Source: Sodalis-like secondary symbiont of Drepanosiphum platanoidis (GTDB lineage Bacteria; Pseudomonadota; Gammaproteobacteria; Enterobacterales; Enterobacteriaceae). From it: a stretch of 64,000 bases of DNA. The DNA is taken from positions 124,001 through 188,000 of the forward strand of contig NZ_OZ060924.1 in the NCBI RefSeq assembly GCF_964059955.1, in the 5' to 3' direction. The position numbers and the translations under genes were made by a program. Of the stretch, positions 10,435 to 21,471 are shown piece after piece. How positions within the stretch are numbered: position 1 is the stretch's first letter; each line of letters begins with the position of its first letter. The notes below the pieces were generated by a model. That model did not search any database. It worked only from the letters and a program-made list of their open reading frames with translations, and was not told where the DNA came from.

Positions 10435-13293
10435 TTATAAATTTAATATAATTAATTTATATTTTTTTAATTTTTTTTTTGTAAAAATATATTTTTTTAA
10501 TTTATATTTTTCTTTTTTAAAAAAATTTTTATTAATTTTTTTAATAAAATGTTTTTCTAAAAATTTATTTTTTATTATAGATATTTTATTATTAATATAA
10601 TTTATTTCTTTGTTTATACGATTAAGTTCAATATTTTTATTTATTAATTTTTTTATTGGTACAAGTAAATCAGTATTTTTTATTGATTCTAAAATACATG
10701 CTGGTTCTATTATATTTTTTTCTAAAAAAATTATTTTTTTTATATTACAAATACATAATATTATATTTATATTATTATTTATAATATCATAAATATCTTT
10801 TGTATAATTTTTTACTATTAATTTTATTTTTATTTTAAAAGAAATTTGAATTTTTTTTCTTATTTTACGTATTGAATCTATAATTTTTTGAATATAATAA
10901 AAATTTTTTAAAATTTTTTTATTTTTTAATTTATTAGAATATTTTGGATATTTTTCTAAAAAAATATTATTTCCTGTAATGTACATATAAGATTTTATTT
11001 TTTTCCATATAAATTCTGTAATAAATGGAATAATAGGATGAGATAATCTTAATAAAGATTCAAAAACATTTAAAAATGTATTATATATACTATTATTTAT
11101 ATATTTTTTTTTATTTTGTTTTAAAATTAATTTACTATATTCTAAATATTTATTACAAAATTTATTCCATATAAAATTATATAAAATATTTGCAGCTAAA
11201 TCAAATCTATAATTATCAATTTCATTTCTAAAATCTTTTATTAATTTATTATGTTCTATTAATATCCATTTATCTATTAAAGATAATTTATTTATTTTTG
11301 AATATTTAAAATTATTTTGATTTTTTAAAATATTTAATATAAATAAACTAGCATTCCAAATTTTATTACAAAAATTTTTATATCCTTCTAATCTATTCAT
11401 GTCCCATTTAATATCTTTACCTGTACATGCTAAAGTAGTTAAAGTAAATCTTAATGCATCTGTTCCATATTCTTTAATTCCATTAGGAAATTTTTTAATA
11501 GTTTGTTGACGTATTTTATTTTCTAATGTAGGTTTCATCATATAATTAGTTCTTTTTAAAATAAGATCTTTTAAAGAAATTCCATCAATCATATCTAAAG
11601 GATCTATAACATTTCCTTTAGTTTTTGACATTTTTTCTCCTTTTTCATCACGAATTAAACCTGTAATAAATACATTTTTAAAAGGAATTTGTACTTTTTT
11701 TTTATTATTTTTATTTAAATATATACTTAACATAATCATTCTAGATATCCAAAAAAATATAATATCAAATCCACTAACTATAACGTTAGTTGGATAAAAA
11801 GAATTAAAATATTTAGATTTTTTTGGCCAACCAAGAGATGCAATAGACCATATTCCAGAAGAAAACCAAGTATCTAATACATCTTCATCTTGTATGAGAA
11901 TAACATTTTTATTAATTTTATATTTTTTTCTAATTTCTAATTCATTAAATCCCACATATACATTTCCTTTAATATCATTCCATGCTGGTATTCTATGTCC
12001 CCACCATAATTGACGAGAAATACACCAATCTTTTATATTATTCATCCATTGAAAATAAATTTTTTTATATTTATTCGGAATAAAATTAATTTTATTATTT
12101 TTAACTACTTCAATAGCTAATTTTGATAATGATTTTGTTTTTAAATACCATTGATCACTTAACATGGGTTCAATTATAGAATTACTTCTATCACCATATG
12201 GGACCATAATATTACTTTGTATTTTTTTTTCTAATAAATTAATTTCTTTTAATTTTTTAATAATTTTATTTCTTGCTTTAAATCTATTTAATCCAGAAAG
12301 AAAATTAGGAATTTTATATTTTAAATTAGAATCTAAAATTCCTTTTGAATTAAACATTTTTGGTATATTTCTAATATTACCATCTATAGTAAATATAGAT
12401 ATCATAGGTAAATTATGTTTTTGACTAATTTCATAATCATTAAAATCATGTGCTGGTGTAATTTTAACACATCCAGTACCTTTATTAATATCTGCATAAT
12501 TATCTGAAATTATGGGTATTTTTTTATTTATTAATGGAATAATTACTTTTTTTCCTATTAAATTTTTATAACGATTATCATTAGGATTAACTGCTACTGC
12601 AACATCACCTAAAATAGTTTCTGGTCTAGTTGTAGCTATTACTAAATAATTTAATTTATCTTTTGTATAAAGATTTTTTTCTAATGGATATTTTAAATAC
12701 CACATCCATCCTTTTAATTCTTTATTTTCTACTTCTAAATCAGATATTGCAGTTTTTAAACTTATATCCCAATTAACTAATCTTTTTTTTTTATAAATTA
12801 AATTTTTTTTATAAAGTTTTATAAATGTTTTTTTAACAGAATAAGAAAAATCTTTATCCATAGTAAATCTTTTTTTATTATAATCTATAGAATTACCTAA
12901 TCTTTTCATTTGATAATAAATTAATTTACTTGCATATTTTTTCCATTGCCAAATTTTATTAATTAATTCTTCACGATTAAAATCTTTTCTATTTTTATTT
13001 TCTTCAGATAAAATTTTTTTTTCTACAATCATTTGTGTTGCAATACCCGCATGATCTAATCCTGATTGCCATAATGTATTTTTTCCTTTCATTCTATTAT
13101 ATCTTATTAAAATATCCATTATAGTATGTTGAAAGGCATGTCCTAAATGTAAACTTCCAGTTATATTTGGAGGAGGCATTATAATACAATAATTTTTTTT
13201 ATTAATATTATTATTTGGTTTAAAAAAACCATATTTTTTCCATTTTTTATAAATAGAATATTCTATATATTTTGGATTATATTTTTTTTTCAT
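10435..13293 (-). CDS. valS: Valyl-tRNA synthetase
   Basis: Class I synthetase that charges tRNA-Val. Length 952 aa (E. coli 951). Signatures: PPPNITGSLHLGHAFQ (HIGH motif) near residue 42 and EKMSKTKGNVIDP (KMSKS) near 555. The editing domain retains TTRPETILGD and GTGCVKITPAHDFNDYE, so proofreading against threonine looks preserved, unlike leuS in this window. A lysine-rich C-terminal coiled coil is present but diverged. In E. coli, pepA and holC lie just upstream of valS; both are missing here. A promoter candidate lies at 13573-13601. Confidence 0.96.
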   Translation of the reverse strand: MKKKYNPKYIEYSIYKKWKKYGFFKPNNNINKKNYCIIMPPPNITGSLHLGHAFQHTIMDILIRYNRMKGKNTLWQSGLDHAGIATQMIVEKKILSEENKNRKDFNREELINKIWQWKKYASKLIYYQMKRLGNSIDYNKKRFTMDKDFSYSVKKTFIKLYKKNLIYKKKRLVNWDISLKTAISDLEVENKELKGWMWYLKYPLEKNLYTKDKLNYLVIATTRPETILGDVAVAVNPNDNRYKNLIGKKVIIPLINKKIPIISDNYADINKGTGCVKITPAHDFNDYEISQKHNLPMISIFTIDGNIRNIPKMFNSKGILDSNLKYKIPNFLSGLNRFKARNKIIKKLKEINLLEKKIQSNIMVPYGDRSNSIIEPMLSDQWYLKTKSLSKLAIEVVKNNKINFIPNKYKKIYFQWMNNIKDWCISRQLWWGHRIPAWNDIKGNVYVGFNELEIRKKYKINKNVILIQDEDVLDTWFSSGIWSIASLGWPKKSKYFNSFYPTNVIVSGFDIIFFWISRMIMLSIYLNKNNKKKVQIPFKNVFITGLIRDEKGEKMSKTKGNVIDPLDMIDGISLKDLILKRTNYMMKPTLENKIRQQTIKKFPNGIKEYGTDALRFTLTTLACTGKDIKWDMNRLEGYKNFCNKIWNASLFILNILKNQNNFKYSKINKLSLIDKWILIEHNKLIKDFRNEIDNYRFDLAANILYNFIWNKFCNKYLEYSKLILKQNKKKYINNSIYNTFLNVFESLLRLSHPIIPFITEFIWKKIKSYMYITGNNIFLEKYPKYSNKLKNKKILKNFYYIQKIIDSIRKIRKKIQISFKIKIKLIVKNYTKDIYDIINNNINIILCICNIKKIIFLEKNIIEPACILESIKNTDLLVPIKKLINKNIELNRINKEINYINNKISIIKNKFLEKHFIKKINKNFFKKEKYKLKKYIFTKKKLKKYKLIILNL

Positions 13294-13700
13294 ATTATTA
13301 AAAAATCACAAAAATAAGTTTATAAATAAATAATTAAATTTTTTAAAAAATTTAATTTATTGTAAACAAAAACTTAATTATTTAAAATATTAATTTTTAA
13401 TTAATTATATAAATTTTTAAAATATTTTTATATTTTATAAATAATTAATTTTTTATTGAAAGGATATAAAATTTTTCATGAAATGAATAATTTTTATTAA
13501 AAGTAATAAATATATTTTTTTATAAAAAAATAATTAAAAAATTTTAAATACTTATTTAATTTAACAAAAATTAATTTAAACCAATAGATATATTCTGTCA
13601 AGATAATATTTTTATATATAAAAAATATTAAAATTATATATAATATATTTTTTTTAAAAAAATTAAATATATATTATTTTTAATATAAATAGGTATAATT
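13294..13700. other. Divergent valS/lptF spacer (site of lost holC and pepA)
   Basis: A 407-bp region with no surviving gene. It holds the valS promoter candidate (13573-13601), a 13-bp arm palindrome at 13332-13357 in the presumed valS leader, and a slightly GC-containing patch around 13455-13490 with a TTTCATGAAA palindrome. In E. coli this interval contains holC and pepA, so it probably represents their deleted position. Confidence 0.5.
13573..13601 (-). promoter_or_regulatory. Sigma-70-type promoter candidate for valS
   Basis: On the minus strand TTGACA (13601-13596) is an exact -35 consensus, followed by a 17-nt spacer and TAAATT (13578-13573), a four-of-six -10 match. Exact TTGACA is rare in these spacers, and the spacing is ideal. 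The start would lie about 270 nt upstream of the valS ATG, implying a long leader. Confidence 0.55.
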
Positions 13701-14801
13701 TTGATTATTATTAAATATTTAGTACGAGAAACATTTAAAAACCAATGTATTATATTTAGCATTCTTTTAGTAATATTTTTTTGTCAAAAATTATTAAAAA
13801 TTCTTGGTTCAATTGTAGATAATGAAATACCTATTCATATAATTTTTTTTTTATTAAGTTTAAATATTCCAGAAATATCTCAATTAATACTTCCTTTTAG
13901 TTTATTACTTGGAATATTAATAACTTTTAATAAATTGTATTCTGAAAATGAAATAATAATTATTTATGCTTGTGGTTTAGGAAAAAAAATTATTGTTTAT
14001 TCAATTTTAATATTGATTTTTTTTACTACTATATTAGAAATAATTAATTTAGATTTATTATCACCTTTATCAAATTTTTATCAAAATAAAATTTTATTAA
14101 ATTATAAATTAAATTTTGATATTAATAATTTTATAGGAGGTAGATTTCAATCATTAAAAAATAAAAATTCTGTTTTATTTATTAATAATATAAAAAATAA
14201 TTGTTTTAAAAATGTTTTTTTTGCTCAAATAAAAAATTATAAAAAAAATTTTCCTTTTATAATTATATCTAAAAATATAAAAATATGTAAAAAATCTAAT
14301 AATATAAAATTTTTAATATTTTATAATGGTAAATTATATAAAAAATCATCTAAATTTAAAAATTTTTATATTATATATTTTAAAAAATATATTATATTTC
14401 TTGATTATAAAAAAATGAATAAAAAAAATAATAATATTAAACAAATGAATTTTTATAATTTATGGAATAATAGTAATAATAATATAAGAATATTAACAGA
14501 ATTAAATTGGAGAATTACTTTAATATTATCAATTTTAATTATGGGAATGTTAGTTATTCCAGTTTCTTTAAAAGAAAATAATTCTAAAAAAATTATACAT
14601 AATATAATATTAATATTTTTATACTTTATATTTTTTATAATACAATCATCTTTTTATTCTAATGGTATTAGAAATAAATATAATCCAATTATAAAAATTT
14701 GGATTATTAATATAATATATTTTTTAATTATATTAATTTATAACATTTATGGAGTTATTTTTTTTAAAAAAAATATTAAAAATTTTAAAAAAATAAATTA
14801 A
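13701..14801 (+). CDS. lptF: LPS export permease subunit LptF
   Basis: One of the two inner membrane subunits of the LptB2FG transporter that extracts LPS from the inner membrane. 366 aa, as in E. coli. The start is TTG at 13701 behind AGGTATAATT; the alignment IIIKYLVRETFKNQ begins exactly there, so the TTG is well supported. Three N-terminal membrane helices (FFCQKLLKILG, LILPFSLLLGIL), a diverged periplasmic beta-jellyroll (about 110-260), then LNWRITLILSIL and three further helices. The stop is 2 bp before lptG, an operon arrangement. Confidence 0.94.
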   Translation: MIIIKYLVRETFKNQCIIFSILLVIFFCQKLLKILGSIVDNEIPIHIIFFLLSLNIPEISQLILPFSLLLGILITFNKLYSENEIIIIYACGLGKKIIVYSILILIFFTTILEIINLDLLSPLSNFYQNKILLNYKLNFDINNFIGGRFQSLKNKNSVLFINNIKNNCFKNVFFAQIKNYKKNFPFIIISKNIKICKKSNNIKFLIFYNGKLYKKSSKFKNFYIIYFKKYIIFLDYKKMNKKNNNIKQMNFYNLWNNSNNNIRILTELNWRITLILSILIMGMLVIPVSLKENNSKKIIHNIILIFLYFIFFIIQSSFYSNGIRNKYNPIIKIWIINIIYFLIILIYNIYGVIFFKKNIKNFKKIN

Positions 14802-14803
14802 TT

Positions 14804-15865
14804 ATGTTTTTAATTTTAGAAAAATATATATGTTCTATAATATTAAAAATTAATTTAATAATACTATCTGTACTAATTTTTTTATCTGGAATTATTAAAT
14901 TTATTGAACAATTAAAACAAATAGGAAAAGGAAAATATTTTATTAGTTCTGCAGGATTATATACTATTTTAAGTATTCCAAAAGATATTCAAATATTTTT
15001 TCCAATGTCAATTATGATTTCAACAATGTTTGGATTAGGATTTCTTATTAAAAAAAATGAATTAATAATTATGCAAACATTAGGTTTTAGTCGTATACAA
15101 ATAATTCGTTCTATTATGAAAGTAATTATTCCTCTTATATTTATTAATATGATTATTAATGAATTTATTACACCATCTATAGATCAATTAGCAAGAAAAT
15201 ATAGAACTAAAATGATGTATAACAATTCTATAATTTCTATTAAAGATGGTGTATGGATTAAAGATAAAAATAAATTTATTTTTATAAAAAAAATAATAGA
15301 AAAGAATAAACTTAGAGATATTCATATATATGAATTAAATTTATATAAAAAAATAATACGAATATATAATGCGAAAAGTGCAATTATTTTTAATAAAATA
15401 TGGAATTTATCAGAAGTTACAGAATATATATTTAATAATAAAAAAAAAATTTATTATAAAAAATATTTTTTAAAAAAAATAAAAACTTCAATTACTTCTA
15501 AAAAATTAAATATAGTTTTATTAAAACCAGAATCTCTTTCTATTTATCAATTGTATAATTATATAAAATATCTTAATAAAGATAAACAAAATTCTATTCA
15601 ATATCAAATACATATGTGGAATAAAATTTTTTCACCTATTTATATATTTATAATGGTATTAATGGACATTTTTTTTATTATTGGATCTATTTTTGTTAAA
15701 AAAAAAATTTATATAAGAATTTTTATTGGAATTTTTTTTGGATTTTTATTTTATATAATAACTCATATAATTGAATATATAATATTATTTTATAACATTT
15801 CTCCAATATTAGGAATATTTTTACCTATTATAATAATTTTTTTTATTATATTATTTTTATTTTAA
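14804..15865 (+). CDS. lptG: LPS export permease subunit LptG
   Basis: Partner of LptF in the LPS extraction transporter. 353 aa (E. coli 360). Typical features are IKFIEQLKQIGKGKY in the first periplasmic loop, GLGFLIKKNELIIMQTLGFSRIQIIRS (the coupling-helix region that contacts LptB), a periplasmic domain with SAIIFNKIWNLSEV, and C-terminal helices with FGFLFYIITHI. Start ATG two bases after lptF. The presence of lptE, msbA and the lipid A genes elsewhere in this window supports a working LPS export route. A convergent hairpin at 16071 lies downstream. Confidence 0.94.
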   Translation: MFLILEKYICSIILKINLIILSVLIFLSGIIKFIEQLKQIGKGKYFISSAGLYTILSIPKDIQIFFPMSIMISTMFGLGFLIKKNELIIMQTLGFSRIQIIRSIMKVIIPLIFINMIINEFITPSIDQLARKYRTKMMYNNSIISIKDGVWIKDKNKFIFIKKIIEKNKLRDIHIYELNLYKKIIRIYNAKSAIIFNKIWNLSEVTEYIFNNKKKIYYKKYFLKKIKTSITSKKLNIVLLKPESLSIYQLYNYIKYLNKDKQNSIQYQIHMWNKIFSPIYIFIMVLMDIFFIIGSIFVKKKIYIRIFIGIFFGFLFYIITHIIEYIILFYNISPILGIFLPIIIIFFIILFLF

Positions 15866-16070
15866 ATATAAATATTATATATAATATATATTTATATGAA
15901 TTTTATATATTATATATATAATTAAATTATATATTTAAAAAAATAATAATTTTATTAATTAAATATATTATAAAATAATAATTATTTAAATATATTTTTA
16001 ATAAAATTTTAAAAAATATTATTTAATAACAATTAATTAATTTATAATTAAATTTTTATAAAAAAATATT

Positions 16071-16100
16071 TTAATAATTTTATAATTATAAAATTATTAA
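16071..16100. terminator. Terminator-like palindrome between lptG and ribE
   Basis: A perfect 15-bp arm palindrome without loop, lying 45 bp past the end of ribE and 205 bp past lptG in a convergent spacer. A second, imperfect A/T hairpin directly follows the lptG stop at about 15866-15900. Confidence 0.45.
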
Positions 16101-16145
16101 TTTTTTAATTAAATTTTTTTAAATATTTATTTAAAATATTTTATT

Positions 16146-16763
16146 TTAAGTATTTTTTTTTAATAAAATGAATTTTTCTACTGTATCAACAATTATTTGA
16201 GTTTGTAAATCTATTTCAATATTAACTTTATCTCCACATTTTTTTTTACCTAATGTCGTTGTTCTTAAAGTTTCAGGAATTAAACAAACAGAAAATAATG
16301 ATTTTTTTATATTATTAATTGTTAAACTAATTCCATCTATACTAATATATCCTTTATAATAAATATATTTACATATATTTTTTTGAGAAATGTTAAACCA
16401 TATAATATAATTATTATTTTTATTTAAAATTTTATTTATTATTGCTGTACAAATTATATGTCCAGATAATAAATGTCCTCCAATTTCTTCTCCAATTTTT
16501 GCAGATCTTTCTATATTTACAAAATCTCCAATTTTTAATAATCCTAAATTTGTTAAAGTTAAAGTTTCTTTTGTTAAATCAAAACTAATAATTTTATCTT
16601 TTATATTAGTTACTGTTAAACAACATCCATTATTTGATATAGAAGCACCAATAGATAATTTTTTTAATAAAAATTTTTTTATATTAATTTCATATGAAGA
16701 AAAATTTTTTTTATTTTTTATTGAAATAATTTTACTAGTTGATTGAATGATTCCTGTAAACAT
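16146..16763 (-). CDS. ribE: Riboflavin synthase (alpha subunit)
   Basis: Dismutates two lumazine molecules into riboflavin and the pyrimidine precursor, the final step of the pathway whose earlier enzymes are RibD and RibH at the start of the window. 205 aa (E. coli RibC 213). It starts with the invariant MFTGII and shows the two internal repeats: NNGCCLTVTNI and SFDLTKETL in the first, SIDGISLTINNI and IPETLRTTTLG in the second, plus GEEIGGHLLSGHI. The C-terminus is slightly short. It is divergent from mdtK, the same pair as in E. coli. Confidence 0.95.
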   Translation of the reverse strand: MFTGIIQSTSKIISIKNKKNFSSYEINIKKFLLKKLSIGASISNNGCCLTVTNIKDKIISFDLTKETLTLTNLGLLKIGDFVNIERSAKIGEEIGGHLLSGHIICTAIINKILNKNNNYIIWFNISQKNICKYIYYKGYISIDGISLTINNIKKSLFSVCLIPETLRTTTLGKKKCGDKVNIEIDLQTQIIVDTVEKFILLKKNT

Positions 16764-16964
16764 ATTATTCCTTATATTTTTTTAATAAAAAAATTAATTA
16801 AATTTTATGAAAACAATTTTTAAACATATTTATATAATATATGATATAATTTATTTTATAAATATATATATTTAATCATATATATTTTTTTTTAAAAATA
16901 AAATTTTTAAAATATAAAATTTTTTATAAATTTATTAATATTTAAATATAAATGGTAATTAATA

Positions 16965-18347
16965 ATGAAAAATGTGAAAAAATATTTTAAGGAAACGCAA
17001 ATAATACTTTCTTTAGCGATTCCAGTAATTTTTTCTCAATTTTCTCAAACTGCAATGGGAGTTGTAGATACAATTATGTCTGGATCAGTAAGTGCAATTG
17101 ATATGGCTGCAATTGCAGTTGGTACTTCTATATGGCTTCCTATGATACTTTTTGGTCATGGTTTAATTATGGCTTTAACTCCAGTTATTGCACAATTGCA
17201 TGGATCAAATAAAAGAAAATATATTAATAATCAAATAAAACAAGGTTTTATAATATCTATTGGTATATCTATTATAATTATGATATTACTATATAATAGT
17301 AGATTTATTATAGGTTATATGCCAGATATAGAAGAGGAATTGTCTAAAAAAGCAATTTTATTTTTAAGATATTTATTATGGGGTACTCCAGGATATCTTT
17401 TTTTTCAAGTTTTAAGATCTCAATGTGAAGGTTTATCACAAACAAAACCTGGAATGTTAATAGGTTTTTTTGGTTTTATTATTAATATTTCTATAAATTA
17501 TATATTAATTTATGGAAAATTTGGTACATATGCTTTTGGTGGAGTTGGATGTGGAATTTCTACAGCTTCAGTACATTGGATAATGTTTTTATTATTGAAA
17601 TTTTATACTAAAAAATCAAAATATTTTTCTGATTTATATGTTGATAATATTCCTTTTAAACCAAATTGGATTATTATAAAACGTTTATTATCATTAGGAT
17701 TTCCTGTTGCATTATCTTTATTTTTTGAAGTAACTCTTTTTGCTCTTGTAGCTTTATTAATTGCTCCTTTGGGAATAATTGAAGTAGCTGGGCATCAAAT
17801 AGCACTGAATTTTAGTTCATTAATGTTTGTTCTTCCTTTATCTATTGGAGTATCAGCTACTATTAGAGTAGGATTTCGTTTAGGAGAAAAAAAAGTAGAA
17901 GAAGCACATATAAGTGCACATACAACTTTATTTATAGGTATAATATTATCATGTTGTACAGCTTTATTTACTGCAATCATGAGAAAAAAAATTGCATTAT
18001 TATATAATAATACACCAGAAGTTGTTTCTGTTGCTTCTCATTTAATGTTATTAGCTGCATTATATCAATTATCAGATTCTGTGCAAGTAATAGGAAATGG
18101 AATTTTAAGAGGATATAAAGATACTAAATCAATATTTTATATTACTTTTTCATCTTATTGGCTTTTAGGACTTCCATTTGGATATATATTAGCATTAACA
18201 AATATTATTTGTCCAGCTATGGGTCCTAGTGGTTTTTGGATAGGATTTATTATAGGACTTACATCTTCAGCTATTTTAATAATGTTAAGAATGATATGGA
18301 TACAAAATCAAACTAAAGAACAAATATTAAAAATGTCTTCTAAATAA
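16965..18347 (+). CDS. mdtK: MATE family multidrug/sodium antiporter MdtK
   Basis: Twelve-helix inner membrane exporter driven by sodium or proton gradients. 460 aa (E. coli 457), strongly conserved: [97 protein letters not shown] and [12 protein letters not shown]. Its coding sequence is noticeably less AT-eroded than most neighbours. Survival of an exporter in a genome this small suggests it moves something important, perhaps a metabolite; that is inference. It ends 11 bp from the convergent mnmE. Confidence 0.95.
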   Translation: MKNVKKYFKETQIILSLAIPVIFSQFSQTAMGVVDTIMSGSVSAIDMAAIAVGTSIWLPMILFGHGLIMALTPVIAQLHGSNKRKYINNQIKQGFIISIGISIIIMILLYNSRFIIGYMPDIEEELSKKAILFLRYLLWGTPGYLFFQVLRSQCEGLSQTKPGMLIGFFGFIINISINYILIYGKFGTYAFGGVGCGISTASVHWIMFLLLKFYTKKSKYFSDLYVDNIPFKPNWIIIKRLLSLGFPVALSLFFEVTLFALVALLIAPLGIIEVAGHQIALNFSSLMFVLPLSIGVSATIRVGFRLGEKKVEEAHISAHTTLFIGIILSCCTALFTAIMRKKIALLYNNTPEVVSVASHLMLLAALYQLSDSVQVIGNGILRGYKDTKSIFYITFSSYWLLGLPFGYILALTNIICPAMGPSGFWIGFIIGLTSSAILIMLRMIWIQNQTKEQILKMSSK

Positions 18348-18358
18348 ATTTTATAAAA

Positions 18359-19732
18359 TTATTTTCCAATACAAAATTTAGAAAAAATTTCTTTTAATAA
18401 ATTATCTGAAGTAAATTTTCCAGTAATTTTATTTAAATATTTTTGTGCAATTTTTAATTCTTCAGATAAAAATTCAATTTCTATATTTTTTTTGAATTTA
18501 TTTTCTATATTTTTTAAACAATTAAAAGATTTTTTTATTAAAGAAATATGTCTTTGTCTTGCTAAAAAAACTCCTTCTAAATTATTAGAATTTAGTATAT
18601 TTTTTTTTAAAAAATTTTTTAATAAATTAATATCTTTAGAAGATTTAGCAGATAATATAATAATAGTATATTGTTTATATTTTTTTATATTAAAATCTTT
18701 ATTTATTAAATCAGACTTATTAATAATAATAATTAATGGAATATTTTTTGGAAATTTTTTTAAAAATTTTTTTATAGATTTATTAAAATAAAAAATATTT
18801 TTTTTAAAAAACATAGAACTTTCTTCTATAAAAAATAAATAATCTGCATTATTAATTTCTTTCCATGATTTTTTTATCCCAATAGATTCTATTATATTAG
18901 ATACTTTTCTTAATCCTGCAGTATCAACAATATTAATGCATACATTATTTAAATAAATAAATTCATGTAATATATCACGTGTAGTACCAGGAATATTTGT
19001 TACTATAGAAGTATCATGTTCTGATAAAGAATTCATTAATGTAGATTTTCCAGTATTAGGTCTACCAGTTAATACTATTTTTATTCCTTCTTGAATTTTT
19101 TTACCTTGATATGAATCTTTTATAAGAATAGTTAACTTATTTATTAATTTATTAAGAAATTTTTTAAATTTTTTTTTTGAAAATATTTTTGTATTTTCTT
19201 CTGGAAAATCAATTATATATTCTATAAATTTTCTCATTGATATAATATTTTTTATTAATTTATAAATTCTTTTAGAAAAAAGTCCATTTAAAGAATTAAT
19301 TGATGCTTTAGCTGCTTGGATTGAATTTGATTCAATAAGACCAGAAATAGCCTCTGCTTGAATTAAATCAATTTTATTATTTAAAAAAGATCTAAGAGAA
19401 AATTCTCCAGGATTAGCAATTCTTGTATTAGATATTTTTAAAATTTGTTTTAATAAAATATTTAATACTATTATTCCTCCATGACAATGAAATTCTAAAA
19501 TATCTTCTCCAGTAAATGAATTAGGACGTGGAAAAAATAATACTATACCTTTATCTATAACTTGTTTTTTTTTTTTAAAAAAAGTTAAATATTCTGCATA
19601 TCTAGGTTTAGGTATTTTTCCTAAAATAAACAAAGATATTTTTTTTACTTTATTTCCAGATATACGAATAATTCCTACTCCTCCTTTACCAATAGGAGTA
19701 GCTATAGCTACTATAGTTTTATTACTATACAT
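18359..19732 (-). CDS. mnmE: tRNA modification GTPase MnmE (TrmE)
   Basis: With MnmG it makes the 5-carboxymethylaminomethyl group on uridine 34 of several tRNAs. 457 aa (E. coli 454). N-terminal folate-binding domain with KGGVGIIRISG and FTGEDILEFHCHGG; G domain inserted at about 215-375 with GRPNTGKSTLMNSL, the K-loop region, DTAGLR and NKSD; C-terminus CIGK, containing the catalytic Cys. All switch motifs are present. It ends the rpmH-rnpA-yidD-yidC-mnmE cluster exactly as in E. coli. Confidence 0.96.
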   Translation of the reverse strand: MYSNKTIVAIATPIGKGGVGIIRISGNKVKKISLFILGKIPKPRYAEYLTFFKKKKQVIDKGIVLFFPRPNSFTGEDILEFHCHGGIIVLNILLKQILKISNTRIANPGEFSLRSFLNNKIDLIQAEAISGLIESNSIQAAKASINSLNGLFSKRIYKLIKNIISMRKFIEYIIDFPEENTKIFSKKKFKKFLNKLINKLTILIKDSYQGKKIQEGIKIVLTGRPNTGKSTLMNSLSEHDTSIVTNIPGTTRDILHEFIYLNNVCINIVDTAGLRKVSNIIESIGIKKSWKEINNADYLFFIEESSMFFKKNIFYFNKSIKKFLKKFPKNIPLIIIINKSDLINKDFNIKKYKQYTIIILSAKSSKDINLLKNFLKKNILNSNNLEGVFLARQRHISLIKKSFNCLKNIENKFKKNIEIEFLSEELKIAQKYLNKITGKFTSDNLLKEIFSKFCIGK

Positions 19733-19810
19733 AAGTAATGTTTCTTTTTTTAAGAAATTAAAAAATATTTAAATTTATTTTAAATAAATTTAAATATTTT
19801 TTATATGAAT

Positions 19811-21427
19811 TTATTTTTTCCAAAAATTTAAACCTTTTTTATCAAGATTTTTATAAATTATATATTGTTGTATAATTGTTATTAAATTACTTACTATATA
19901 ATATAACACTAATCCTGATGGAAACCAAAGAAAGAAAAAAATAAAAATTATTGGAGTAAACATCATAATTTTTTTTTGTGATTGATCAGAAGATGTAGAA
20001 GGAGAAATTTTTTGAATAAAAAACATGGTTAAACCCATAAAAATTGGTAAAATATATAAAGGATCTTTATCTGATAAATCATATATCCATAAATAAAAAG
20101 GTGAATGTCTCAATTCTATAGAACTAGAAAGAACATAATATAATGATAAAAAAATAGGCATTTGAATAATTAAAGGAAAACAACCTCCAAGAGGATTAAC
20201 TTTTTCTTTTTTATATAACATAATTATTTCTTGACTTTGTTTTTGTTTATCATTTTTAAATTTTTCTCGTATAAATAATAATTTTGGATGTAAAATTTTT
20301 ATTTTTGCCATAGATATGTATTGAGATTTAGTTAAAGGATACATAATAATTCGTATAATTAGAGTAATTAATATTATTGATAAACCCCAATTATTAACAT
20401 AATAATTAATAAATTTTAATAATTTAAATATTGGTTGAGAAATAAACCATAACCATCCATAATCAACAGTTAAATCTAAATAAGGAGCTGTTTCTTTCAT
20501 TTTTTCCTGTATTTCTGGTCCAACCCAAAGCTTAGATATAAATTTATAAGAAGATTTTGGAGGTATAATTATAGTTGAAGATCTAAATCCAATAGATACA
20601 TAATTTTTATTATAATATTTACTATAAAAAGTATTAGTACCACTATTTAATGGTATCCATGCTGTAGCAAAATATTGTTGCAACATAGCAATCCATCCAT
20701 TATTTGTTTTAATTTTTAAATTATTATTTTTTATATTATCAAAACTATATTTTTGATATTTATTTAAATCTGTAGAATAAGCAGCACCTCTATATGTATG
20801 TAATGAAAATTTATTTAATTTTTTATTATTTTTTATAGGTAAATTATAAGATTGAATAAGTTTTCCAAAAAATTTTACATTTATTGAATTTTTACTTTTA
20901 TTATTAATATAATGATTTACTTGAATTGCAAAGTCATTTTTTTTAAATAAAAAAACTTTTTTATAAATTATTCCATCAGGAGATATATATTTAATTGGTA
21001 CTAATAAATTATTTTTTTTCTTATTAAGAACATAATTTTTTTTTTCAGAATGATATAATTTAGATTTATTATTAATTTTTTTATTACTAATATCTTTTAT
21101 TTCACTATTAGCTTTATATACAAAATTTTTATTACATTTTAATAAATGTATAGGTTTTAATGATTCAATTTTATCTTTATAATTTAATAAAAAAACATCT
21201 CTAATATTTCCACCATTCATATCTATTAATACAGATAAAACATCAGTTTTTACTTTAATAAAATTATTTATTTTATTTATTTTTTTTTTAAAATTATTAG
21301 ATAAATTATATAATTTAGATTCATTAATTTTATTTTTTTTTATATTATTTAATTCAAAAGATTGCCATATTAATAAAAATATAAATAATATTGTTATAAA
21401 AATAATATTTCTTTGAGAATCTGTCAT
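19811..21427 (-). CDS. yidC: Membrane protein insertase YidC
   Basis: Inserts and folds inner membrane proteins, alone or with SecYEG. 538 aa (E. coli 548). The N-terminal signal anchor SQRNIIFITILFIFLLIWQ is followed by a diverged, lysine/asparagine-rich periplasmic domain with GWIAMLQQYFATAW and YKFISKLWVGPE. The conserved core begins near residue 340: GWLWFISQPIFKLL, NWGLSIILITLIIRI, YPLTKSQYISMAKI, NPLGGCFPLIIQMPIFLSLYY and PSGLVLYYIVSN. Start ATG at 21427, 45 bp after yidD on the same strand. Confidence 0.96.
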   Translation of the reverse strand: MTDSQRNIIFITILFIFLLIWQSFELNNIKKNKINESKLYNLSNNFKKKINKINNFIKVKTDVLSVLIDMNGGNIRDVFLLNYKDKIESLKPIHLLKCNKNFVYKANSEIKDISNKKINNKSKLYHSEKKNYVLNKKKNNLLVPIKYISPDGIIYKKVFLFKKNDFAIQVNHYINNKSKNSINVKFFGKLIQSYNLPIKNNKKLNKFSLHTYRGAAYSTDLNKYQKYSFDNIKNNNLKIKTNNGWIAMLQQYFATAWIPLNSGTNTFYSKYYNKNYVSIGFRSSTIIIPPKSSYKFISKLWVGPEIQEKMKETAPYLDLTVDYGWLWFISQPIFKLLKFINYYVNNWGLSIILITLIIRIIMYPLTKSQYISMAKIKILHPKLLFIREKFKNDKQKQSQEIIMLYKKEKVNPLGGCFPLIIQMPIFLSLYYVLSSSIELRHSPFYLWIYDLSDKDPLYILPIFMGLTMFFIQKISPSTSSDQSQKKIMMFTPIIFIFFFLWFPSGLVLYYIVSNLITIIQQYIIYKNLDKKGLNFWKK

Positions 21428-21471
21428 AATAGCTCTCTATTTTTTATTATATAAATTATATATAAAATATT

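Noticed and set aside
10610-12424. Two plus-strand frames opposite valS
   Set aside because: They lie inside valS on the other strand and merely reflect its base composition.
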